DNA of 47,167 bases, taken from assembly GCA_040774885.1 (NCBI GenBank), contig JAXGTO010000018.1:1-47167 (forward strand), given 5' to 3'. The stretch is from JAXGTO01 sp040774885. GTDB lineage: Bacteria; Actinomycetota; Coriobacteriia; Coriobacteriales; Eggerthellaceae. Each line of letters begins with the position of its first letter. The stretch's first letter is position 1. Positions 34,622 to 42,101 of the stretch are shown here, piece after piece. The position numbers were made by a program, and so were the translations under genes. The notes under the pieces are model-generated. The model saw only the letters and a program-made list of their open reading frames with translations, made no database searches and was not told the DNA's origin.

Positions 34622-34653
34622 GCGGGTTGACGGACTTGCATCCATCAACCCGC
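34622..34653 (-). terminator. Stem-loop between tig and clpP
   Basis: GCGGGTTGA (34622-34630) pairs perfectly with TCAACCCGC (34645-34653) around a 14-base loop. A moderately T-rich stretch (CTTGTCGTTCGTTC) follows on the minus strand. It is probably a weak terminator or processing site that separates tig from clpP expression. Confidence 0.5.
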
Positions 34654-34680
34654 ATTCTCCATGTATGGCGAACGAAAGCG

Positions 34681-36141
34681 TTATTCGGCCGCCTTCTTGG
34701 TTGCCGCGGGCTTCTTGGCTGCGGGCTTCTTTGCAGCGGCAGGTTTCTTAGCCGCAGGCTTCTTGGCAGCTGGCTTCTTTTCGGCAGCCGGCTTCTTGGC
34801 GGCGGCCTTCTTGGCAGCAGGCTTCTTTTCTGAATCCAGTTCTTCGACGACCAGGGAATCCAAGAGGACCTTGACCGCTTTGTTGCGGCGCATGCCCTGA
34901 CGCAACATGGAAATCTGACCCTTCTCGCGCCATTCGGCTTCGAGCTTCTTGGGGTCTTCCACACCGCTCTTCACGAACTCTTCGGTGATTTCCTTGCCGC
35001 TGATCTCAATGCCCTCATGACGTGCATAGGCATCGAGCGCAAGGTCTTGCGACACCACGTCGTGGCTCTGCTTTTTCAAGTCTTCCTTGAACTCGTCGGC
35101 CGTCATACCCATCTGGGCCAAATAGGCATCGAAGGTAATGCCCTGCTGCTGAACCTGCTGGAAGAAATTCTGAAGCAGGTTGGCTTCCTCGGATTCGCAC
35201 ATGCTTTCGGGAGCTTCGCCCTTAAGGCGCTCGGCCAAGGCGTAGAGCATCTCGGTTTCGCGCAGACGGGGCAGCATCTCCTCTTTCTGCTGGCGGACGT
35301 TTTCGGCCACACGCTCGCGCAGCTCTTTCAAGCTTTCGAAACCTGCGGTGTTCTTGGCCCATTCGTCGTTGATCTCAGGCAGGATCTTTTCCTTGACCTG
35401 CTTGACCTCGACATCGAACGTGATGGCCCCGATGTCGGGCATGCCCTGGCTCACCGCGGAGGTGCCGTCGGACAGATCGACTTCGATGGTCTTCTTGTCG
35501 CCCTTCTTCATGCCGATGAGGCCCTTGTCGAAAGAGTCGGGGAACAAGCCCATGCCGACCTCGTACAAGCGGCTGTCGGTGGAAAGCGTGGGAATATCCT
35601 TGCCCTCGGCGTCTTTGGCCGACATGGCCAAGTCAAGGTAGCTTCCGTCTTTGACCTTGGTGGCTGCGGAGCAATCCTTGAAGTCGTAGTAATAGTTGCG
35701 CAGTTCTTCGACCTGGGCATCGATTTCGGATTCGCTGGCGTCTGAACCGGGGAGCTTGACGGTGACGGGGCCGTATTCGGAAAGCTCGAATTCGGGCGTG
35801 CACTCGATGGTAGCGGTGAACTCGAAGGGTTTGCCAGCCTCAACCAGCTCGGATTTCTGATCGATTTCGGGCTGGGCGATGGGCATGAGGTCGTTCTCAT
35901 CGAGGGCAACGGGGTAAACCGTGCTCATGACGTCCTCGGTTACGGTTGCCACAACGGCCTGCGGGCCCATGGCGTTGTCAATCACGGGACGAGGGGCCTT
36001 GCCCTTGCGGAATCCCGGGAAATTGTATTTATGGGCGAAGTCCTTGTAGGTCTTGGCGATGCGCTCATCGACTTCTTTCGCATCGATGGTGACCGTCAAC
36101 TTCTTCTTGCCGTCTTTCAGGGCCTCAACTGTGGTCTTCAC
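34681..36141 (-). CDS. tig: Trigger factor with Lys/Ala/Pro-rich tail
   Basis: Ribosome-bound chaperone and prolyl isomerase, 486 residues. The ribosome-docking loop reads GFRKGKAPRP near residue 44. A FKBP-type domain begins about residue 150 (VKDGSYLDLAMS), followed by the helical C-terminal chaperone domain. The last 50 residues (437-486, bases 34684-34833) are a low-complexity tail of KKPAA-type repeats: 18 Lys and 20 Ala. It looks like histone H1-type tails and is absent from E. coli trigger factor. The tail may bind nucleic acid or the ribosome. Confidence 0.95.
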   Translation of the reverse strand: MKTTVEALKDGKKKLTVTIDAKEVDERIAKTYKDFAHKYNFPGFRKGKAPRPVIDNAMGPQAVVATVTEDVMSTVYPVALDENDLMPIAQPEIDQKSELVEAGKPFEFTATIECTPEFELSEYGPVTVKLPGSDASESEIDAQVEELRNYYYDFKDCSAATKVKDGSYLDLAMSAKDAEGKDIPTLSTDSRLYEVGMGLFPDSFDKGLIGMKKGDKKTIEVDLSDGTSAVSQGMPDIGAITFDVEVKQVKEKILPEINDEWAKNTAGFESLKELRERVAENVRQQKEEMLPRLRETEMLYALAERLKGEAPESMCESEEANLLQNFFQQVQQQGITFDAYLAQMGMTADEFKEDLKKQSHDVVSQDLALDAYARHEGIEISGKEITEEFVKSGVEDPKKLEAEWREKGQISMLRQGMRRNKAVKVLLDSLVVEELDSEKKPAAKKAAAKKPAAEKKPAAKKPAAKKPAAAKKPAAKKPAATKKAAE

Positions 36142-36188
36142 TCGTTTCCTCCATCTGATAGTTCGTCGTTACCGCTCTGCGGGCTATT

Positions 36189-36274
36189 TGGTGCGGGTGA
36201 AAGGACTTGAACCTTCACGGGCTATGCCCACCAGGACCTAAACCTGGCGCGTCTGCCAATTCCGCCACACCCGC
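36189..36274 (-). tRNA. tRNA-Leu (anticodon TAG)
   Basis: On the minus strand the acceptor GCGGGTG pairs with CACCCGC, the discriminator is A and CCA is encoded (36189-36191). The anticodon stem CCAGG/CCTGG holds loop TTTAGGT, giving anticodon TAG for codon CTA. A long variable arm (TGGGCATAGCCCG), as expected for class II tRNA-Leu, accounts for the 86-nt length. Confidence 0.95.
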
Positions 36275-36370
36275 GCACATACGCCCCCGAAGGCGGATTT
36301 GACGATATCCCCCCGCGAACACGCAAGGTGACATGATAGCAAAAACCCATGCGCAATACACGTATCGGTG

Positions 36371-38116
36371 CTATTTGGAATCGAAGGAGCCTCCCGTATG
36401 GGAATCGCTGTCGCCGGCGAATACCTTCGCTTGGCTGCGGCCCGCCAATTCCTTGGCCATTTCGCGCAGCTTGAATTTCTGCACTTTATTGGATGCCGTC
36501 ATGGGGAAATCATCCACGAAGAACACGCGCTTGGGAACTTTATAGCGCGCGATACGCGGAATGGCATAGGCGCGCACGTCGTCTTCGGTCATGTCCTCGT
36601 ATCCCGGGTGGGTGCGGACGAACGCTCCCACGATCTCGCCGAGTTTTTCGTCGGGGATACCCACCACCTGGGCATCGAGAATGCCGGGCATGCTCAGCAA
36701 GAAGTTCTCCACTTCAAGCGGATAGACGTTCTCGCCACCGCGGATGATCATGTCCTTGATGCGTCCCGTCACCCGATAGTACCCGTCTTCGTCCACCGTG
36801 CCCAAGTCGCCCGAATGCAGATAACCGTCAGCATCAATGGCTTCCGCTGTTTCTTCAGGCATCTTGTAATAGCCCTTCATCACGTTGTAGCCCTTGCAGC
36901 ACAGCTCGCCGGGCTCTCCCACCGCGCACAGATGGCCGTCGGAAGGGTCGATGATGCGGACATCGACCGGCGGGTGCTTGCGCCCCACGGTCTCGCATTT
37001 GTGTTTGATATCGTCATCGGCGCTGGTCTGCGTGAACACAGGGCTCGTTTCGGTCAAGCCGTAACAGATGGTGACGCCCTTCATGTTCATCTCGTCCATA
37101 ACCTGTCGCATGGCCTCGGGCGGACACGGGCTTCCCGCCATGATGCCGGTACGCAGGCTGGACATGTCGTATTTCTTGAAATTGGGATGGTTGAGCTCGC
37201 CGATGAACATCGTGGGCACGCCGTACACCGCTGTGCATTTCTCGCGATCGATGGCGAACAAGACCATTTCGGCATCGTATATCTCGACGGGCACCATGCA
37301 AGATCGATGCGTGAGGATGGCCATGACTCCCAGCACGCATCCGAAGCAATGGAAAAACGGCGTGGGAAGGCACACGCGGTCTTCGGCACCCAGTTTCTGG
37401 CCTTCGCCGATATAGAAGCCGTTGTTCAGGATGTTGCGATGCGTGAGCATGACGCCTTTGGGAAACCCGGTGGTTCCGCTGGTGTACTGCATCATGCAGC
37501 AATCGTTGTTGTCGAATTCGTCCAGGCAATCCCACAACTGCTGCTTTTCAACGTATTGGCCCAGCAACAACAACTCGGGCACGTTGTAAAACCCGCGGTG
37601 CTTTTCAGGCCCCATGTAAATGAGGTTTTTGAGGAACGGGTAGGTTTCGCTGTCGAGCTTGCCGCGTTCCTGAGTCAGGCTCTCGGGCACCAGATCGCGC
37701 ACGATCTGGATGTAGTCGACATCGCGGAACTGGTCGATGATGCACAGCGCCTTCATGTCGGACTGCTTGAGCACGTAATCGAGCTCATGGCTCTTGTACA
37801 CCGGATTCATGGTGACCATCACCACGCCGATTTTGAAGCAGGCGAACATGAACGTCACCCAATCGGGGATATTGCGTGCCCATACGCCCAGATGGTCGCC
37901 GGGACGCATGCCGATGGCAAGCAGGCCGCGAGCCATGTCATCGGTGCGCTGGTCGAATTCACCGTAGGTCCAGCGCAGACCGCGATCGGGATACACCACG
38001 AATTCGTGGTCGGGATCGATGGCGACCTGATCGCGGAAGTAGCGGCAGATGGTCTTTTCAGAATGAAGGGGGAAGTCCGGCGAACCGGGGATCGCGCCGA
38101 TGGTTGTTTCGGTCAT
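36371..38116 (-). CDS. AMP-dependent acyl-CoA synthetase
   Basis: Activates a carboxylic acid as its CoA thioester through an acyl-adenylate, 581 residues. The AMP-binding P-loop-like motif is YTSGTTGFPKGVMLTH, with YGLTETSPVF, a GDLGTVDEDGYYRVTGR segment, and the C-terminal lysine region (ASNKVQKFKLRE). The overall pattern resembles medium/long-chain FadD-type ligases. It starts 16 bases after the cupin regulator gene and is co-transcribed with it. The ATG at 38114-38116 follows AGGA. The acid it activates is unknown; it might supply substrate for the acyl-CoA dehydrogenase at 3603, but that is speculation. Confidence 0.9.
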   Translation of the reverse strand: MTETTIGAIPGSPDFPLHSEKTICRYFRDQVAIDPDHEFVVYPDRGLRWTYGEFDQRTDDMARGLLAIGMRPGDHLGVWARNIPDWVTFMFACFKIGVVMVTMNPVYKSHELDYVLKQSDMKALCIIDQFRDVDYIQIVRDLVPESLTQERGKLDSETYPFLKNLIYMGPEKHRGFYNVPELLLLGQYVEKQQLWDCLDEFDNNDCCMMQYTSGTTGFPKGVMLTHRNILNNGFYIGEGQKLGAEDRVCLPTPFFHCFGCVLGVMAILTHRSCMVPVEIYDAEMVLFAIDREKCTAVYGVPTMFIGELNHPNFKKYDMSSLRTGIMAGSPCPPEAMRQVMDEMNMKGVTICYGLTETSPVFTQTSADDDIKHKCETVGRKHPPVDVRIIDPSDGHLCAVGEPGELCCKGYNVMKGYYKMPEETAEAIDADGYLHSGDLGTVDEDGYYRVTGRIKDMIIRGGENVYPLEVENFLLSMPGILDAQVVGIPDEKLGEIVGAFVRTHPGYEDMTEDDVRAYAIPRIARYKVPKRVFFVDDFPMTASNKVQKFKLREMAKELAGRSQAKVFAGDSDSHTGGSFDSK

Positions 38117-38132
38117 GTGCTGATTCCTTTTC

Positions 38133-38711
38133 CTACACGGGGGTGTAGACGACGGCCAGGAACTTGGCGCTCTGGCCATCATGCGCGCGCACCTGATGGG
38201 GCACGATGCTGTCGTAGTAAATGGATTCACCCGGGCTCAGGATGTACTTTTCCTTGCCGTATTCAATGGTGATCTGACCTTCCAAGCCATAGATCCATTC
38301 TTCGCCTTCATGGCCCACCAGTTCGTGGTCCATTTCGCCCGAAGGCGTGATGGTGATGATGAACGGATCCATATGGCGCGAAGGACGACCTGCCGCCAAG
38401 CTGAAGTACCGAAGATCGCCGGCGTCGCTGTTGGTCTCGAGGCTCTTGAGACGCTGCACCTCTTCTATCTGGTCGGCATCGATATACACCGGGCCCAGAT
38501 TCTCGTCATCGTCCATGAGCGTGCCCAACCGAACGCCGAGCGCACGCGTGATCTTGATGAGCGGAGCGAGGGATGCGGGAAGCTCTCCGTTTTCGAGCCC
38601 TTGGATGACTTCCAACTCGCACTCGCAGCGATCGGCAAGATCTTGCTGGGACAGGTGATGGGCGGTGCGCAAGGTGACGATCTTGTCACCGAGACGGTTG
38701 TCTTCGGCCAT
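38133..38711 (-). CDS. XRE-family regulator with C-terminal cupin
   Basis: 192-residue one-component regulator. Residues 8-60 form an XRE helix-turn-helix (LRTAHHLSQQDLADRCECE...IQGLENGE). After a linker, residues 120-190 form a cupin barrel (HEGEEWIYGLEGQITIEYG, SPGESIYYDSIVPHQVRA) that probably binds a small ligand. The ATG at 38709-38711 is seven bases after AGGA. It precedes the acyl-CoA synthetase gene and likely controls the pair. Cupin-XRE proteins of this layout often regulate neighbouring metabolic genes. Confidence 0.88.
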   Translation of the reverse strand: MAEDNRLGDKIVTLRTAHHLSQQDLADRCECELEVIQGLENGELPASLAPLIKITRALGVRLGTLMDDDENLGPVYIDADQIEEVQRLKSLETNSDAGDLRYFSLAAGRPSRHMDPFIITITPSGEMDHELVGHEGEEWIYGLEGQITIEYGKEKYILSPGESIYYDSIVPHQVRAHDGQSAKFLAVVYTPV

Positions 38712-38836
38712 GGATTTTCCTTTTCTCGTGCCTGATTTCCACTCTATGATACCGCACGCCGGGCCTTGCCGGCCGACAGCGGCATCGCTGGCGTAAAATA
38801 TCACGAACCGTTGTTTCCAATCGAAAGAAGGCACCC

Positions 38837-39925
38837 ATGGCGCGCGTCTACAACTTTTCTGCCGGACCGGCGGTCCTGCCCGAAACCGTTTTGAAGCAGG
38901 CCGCTTCCGAAATGCTCGATTACCACGGTTCGGGAATGAGCGTCATGGAGATGTCCCACCGATCGAAGTGGTTCCAGCAGATCATCGACGAAGCCGAAGC
39001 CGATCTGCGCACCTTGCTGACTATTCCCGACAATTACAAGGTCCTCTTCTTGCAGGGCGGAGCCAGCCAGCAGTTCGCCGCCATCCCCATGAACCTTGGG
39101 CTTACGGGCAATGGCGTGGCCGACTATCTCGTTTCGGGCAGCTGGTCCAAGAAGGCCTTCCAAGAAGCCGCGCGCTTCGTCGATGCCCGCAAAGCAGCCA
39201 CCAGCGAAGATACGAATTTCGACCGCGTGCCCGATTTGGCATCCATCGAGTTCTCTTCCGATGCCGACTACGTCTACATCTGCCAAAACGAAACCATCTA
39301 TGGCACGAAGTACCGCGAGCTGCCGCAAACGGGCTCGGTGCCGCTGGTGGCGGATACGAGCTCGTGTTTCCTCTCCGAACCCATCGACGTATCGCGCTAC
39401 GGACTGGTATATGCCGGCGTGCAGAAAAACGTGGGGCCGGCAGGGCTCGTAGTCGTCATCGTGCGCGAAGACCTGGTGCCCGAAGGACCCATCGACGGCG
39501 TTCCCACCATGCTGAATTACCGCACGCAGGTCGATGCGAACAGCCTGTACAACACGCCGAACTGCTGGGCCATCTACATCTGCGGCTTGGTATTCAAAAA
39601 CCTGCTTGCCACAGGAGGACTCGAGGCCATGCAGCAACGCAACGAAGCCAAGGCGAAACTGCTCTACGACGCCATCGATGCCTCGAAGCTCTACAAAGGC
39701 GCAGCCCTGCCCGAGTACCGCAGCCTGATGAACGTGCCCTTCGTCACCGGAAATGCGGATCTCGATGCCGAATTCGTCAAAGAAGCCGCCGCTGCGGGAA
39801 TGGTCAACCTGAAAGGCCATCGCAGCATCGGAGGCCTGCGGGCAAGCATCTACAACGCCATGCCCGAAGAAGGCATCAAGGCGCTGGTGGCCTTTATGGA
39901 GAAGTTCGAAGCGGACCACGCATAA
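38837..39925 (+). CDS. serC: Phosphoserine aminotransferase
   Basis: PLP enzyme converting 3-phosphohydroxypyruvate to phosphoserine, 362 residues. Family signatures are YNFSAGPAVLPETVL at the start, MEMSHRSKWF, LFLQGGASQQFAAIP, and GVQKNVGPAGL with the PLP lysine. AAAGAAGG lies upstream of the ATG. The gene is divergent from the regulator-ligase pair. Its last 32 bases overlap the 3' end of the convergent flavoprotein gene. The companion serA is at 7771. Confidence 0.96.
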   Translation: MARVYNFSAGPAVLPETVLKQAASEMLDYHGSGMSVMEMSHRSKWFQQIIDEAEADLRTLLTIPDNYKVLFLQGGASQQFAAIPMNLGLTGNGVADYLVSGSWSKKAFQEAARFVDARKAATSEDTNFDRVPDLASIEFSSDADYVYICQNETIYGTKYRELPQTGSVPLVADTSSCFLSEPIDVSRYGLVYAGVQKNVGPAGLVVVIVREDLVPEGPIDGVPTMLNYRTQVDANSLYNTPNCWAIYICGLVFKNLLATGGLEAMQQRNEAKAKLLYDAIDASKLYKGAALPEYRSLMNVPFVTGNADLDAEFVKEAAAAGMVNLKGHRSIGGLRASIYNAMPEEGIKALVAFMEKFEADHA

Positions 39926-41507
39926 CGAACGGACGCGCTTGAGCCGGATCCGTTTCCGGTGCATCGCTTCGATACTGCGGCCCACGGCTCTCCGAGCGGT
40001 GGGCCGCAGCCGTTACCATCGCCTGCGCCGTCTGAAGCTGCGATTCGAGCATGCGCGATAAGGCCACCTGGCCATCGGATGCATTGGGGTCCTCTTCGAA
40101 TGAAGAAGCGATTTCGGCTATGCGCTGAGACGCGCGCCCCAGGCCTTCGGCGCAACGCTCGACCATGGCGTAACGAGTCATGACGTCACGCAAAACCCGC
40201 AAAGCGGAAGCGGGATCGGGATGGATCGATTCAGCTGCCATGCCTTCAACGGCGCCAGAGGGCGCCTGGTCGGCGAAAGCCGCAGCACTTGCGCCGGCAA
40301 TGCCACCGAACACCAGGCAGTTGGCGCTGGACAATCCGCCGATGCGATCGGCGCCGTGCATGCCGCCCGTCACTTCCCCGGCCGCAAACAGACCGGGCAC
40401 GCCTGTCGAGGCTTCCGAGTCGATGCGTATGCCCCCGTTGGCCGCATGCGCGTAAAGTCCGATGCGCATGGGGTCGCGGGCCGTGAGCCCGCAAGCCGAT
40501 TTGAGCCAGTCGAAGTACACGCGAACGAATTCAGGGGGGTCGTCGATCATCGATCGGTCATACACCACGTCGAAACCTGCGCCGCCGCCCGCCTGGAACG
40601 CAGCGAGGGCGATGTCGAACGCTTTGGATTCCAACCTCGTGGTGAAAGGGCCGTGCGTTGCTCGCAGGTTGAGGACTTCTTGCGAGTTGGAAATAGACGC
40701 AAGCGCATCCGCCCCGTCGGGATGCGTGAAGCGGCTGAAGCGAAATGCCTTCTCGTTGAACACGATACCCCGTTTGGGACTGACCAGCCCGGGCATTATC
40801 TGCATGAATTCCATGTTCACCAGACCTGCCCCCGCACGCAGCGCCAAAGCCTGCCCGGTGCCCATCACATCGGCAGGACATAGATGGTCGCGATACAACC
40901 CGCCGAACCCGCCCGTGGCAAGCACCACGGAACGGGCCGCCATAAACTCCAAACGGGAATCGGCGCCGCCGGCGTTGCGTTCCACAACGGCGCCGACAAC
41001 GCAACCGTCGGCCTTGACCAAATCGATGGCCTGCGTGCGGGGAAGCAGGCGCACCCCGGCATCGGCCAAACGAGACGAGAGGGCGCTATGCGCCAAAGGT
41101 CGTTCTATTCCGTACCATTGGCGCAGGGCATGGTCGAAACAGGGAATGAATTCTCGCTGGAAATCCTGAGCAGGACGGCGCAGGCGCACCCCTTGTGCGG
41201 CAAGTCGATCGATAGCGGGACGAATGCCCTCAACGAAAGCATCGACAAGCGACGGATCCGCCATCCCGCATCCGACACGCTGGATTGTGTCGGCCAGATC
41301 CGATGCATCGGCATCGTCTTTTGGGGCAATGAGCCCCAATCCCCATGTGCCCTTGAAAAAACTGCTTCCGGACCCGATGGATCCTTGGGCGGCCAAGATG
41401 ACGGAACGCCCTGATTCGGCGGCACTCAGCGCCGCCTGGATACCGGCCAATCCAGCACCGATCACCAGGACGTCGCACGGTTTGCCCGCTGGGGAGATAG
41501 AACGCAT
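39894..41507 (-). CDS. FAD-dependent oxidoreductase, fumarate reductase/NadB superfamily
   Basis: Flavoprotein of 537 residues. The N-terminal dinucleotide motif is VLVIGAGLAGIQAALSAA, then VVLATGGFGG and a C-terminal FAD segment GLFAAGEVTGGMHGADRIGG. The order fits the succinate dehydrogenase/fumarate reductase/L-aspartate oxidase superfamily. It lacks the NadB-specific wording (for example HGANRLASNS) and the C-terminal helical domain is short, so L-aspartate oxidase is not assured. No Tat signal or heme domain is present, so it is probably cytosolic. It lies eight bases after the MGMT-like gene; its stop falls 32 bases inside the convergent serC. Confidence 0.85.
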   Translation of the reverse strand: MRSISPAGKPCDVLVIGAGLAGIQAALSAAESGRSVILAAQGSIGSGSSFFKGTWGLGLIAPKDDADASDLADTIQRVGCGMADPSLVDAFVEGIRPAIDRLAAQGVRLRRPAQDFQREFIPCFDHALRQWYGIERPLAHSALSSRLADAGVRLLPRTQAIDLVKADGCVVGAVVERNAGGADSRLEFMAARSVVLATGGFGGLYRDHLCPADVMGTGQALALRAGAGLVNMEFMQIMPGLVSPKRGIVFNEKAFRFSRFTHPDGADALASISNSQEVLNLRATHGPFTTRLESKAFDIALAAFQAGGGAGFDVVYDRSMIDDPPEFVRVYFDWLKSACGLTARDPMRIGLYAHAANGGIRIDSEASTGVPGLFAAGEVTGGMHGADRIGGLSSANCLVFGGIAGASAAAFADQAPSGAVEGMAAESIHPDPASALRVLRDVMTRYAMVERCAEGLGRASQRIAEIASSFEEDPNASDGQVALSRMLESQLQTAQAMVTAAAHRSESRGPQYRSDAPETDPAQARPFVMRGPLRTSP

Positions 41508-41515
41508 CGAAACCT

Positions 41516-41881
41516 TCACTCCCCTACTTCGAGGTTCCAGTCGATGTCGCTGGGACGGCCGCTTATCTGAGCTTGAGGCATCCAGCCGCATGCATCCATG
41601 TCGACACGGCCATCTTCGAGAAACGCAACGCCTTCGTCCTCAAGAAGCTTGCGCTGCGCATCGGGGCCGCCGAAAGCAAACCCTTGGCTGAGATGACCGT
41701 CTTTGAATACGACGCGATGGCACGGGATGACGCCGGGCCGTGGATTTCGATGAAGCGCGTAGCCCACGTAGCGGGCGCTGCGCGGCTGTCCGACCATGCA
41801 GGCGATTGTCCCGTAATTCGCCACATGACCGCTAGGAATCAGCTGCACCGCTTCATACACGTTATCGGCGAACCCGGTCAT
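41516..41881 (-). CDS. MGMT-family DNA alkyl-base protein, C-terminal domain only
   Basis: 121-residue protein containing only the DNA-binding/catalytic domain of O6-alkylguanine methyltransferases. It has the helix-turn-helix segment ANYGTIACMVGQPRSARYVG and the active-site motif IPCHRV with Cys54, then GGPDAQRKLLEDEGV. Alkyltransferase-like proteins (Atl/YbaZ) have this size but usually replace the Cys by Trp; here the Cys is kept. The ATG at 41879-41881 is eight bases after GGGAG. It shares an operon with the flavoprotein gene. Confidence 0.87.
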   Translation of the reverse strand: MTGFADNVYEAVQLIPSGHVANYGTIACMVGQPRSARYVGYALHRNPRPGVIPCHRVVFKDGHLSQGFAFGGPDAQRKLLEDEGVAFLEDGRVDMDACGWMPQAQISGRPSDIDWNLEVGE

Positions 41882-41992
41882 GGCATTACTCCCGTGCCGC
41901 TCCCCTTCGCATGATTGTATGCGACGTATGCCATGCATTCCGTTGGCGCCGACCTTCCCCGGCCCATGGCGCCACCCATGCTTGCAACATCA

Positions 41993-42020
41993 AGCCTATC
42001 AGAGGGGCAGGGCTTTACAA
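41993..42020 (-). promoter_or_regulatory. Possible promoter of the MGMT-flavoprotein operon
   Basis: On the minus strand TTGTAA (42015-42020) and TAGGCT (41993-41998) are 16 bases apart, about 110 bases before the MGMT-like start. The surrounding 220-base gap (41882-42101) has no convincing gene. Confidence 0.3.
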
Positions 42021-42101
42021 GAATGGTAATGGCTGATTCAAGCCGATATCCTGAAGGGTTGTGCAGACGCGTTGCCGCCGCAAGAGCTTCCACAGGCACG
42101 G

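Noticed and set aside
39894..41507. nadB, L-aspartate oxidase
   Set aside because: It belongs to the superfamily but lacks NadB-specific motifs and has no nadA or nadC neighbour in the window.
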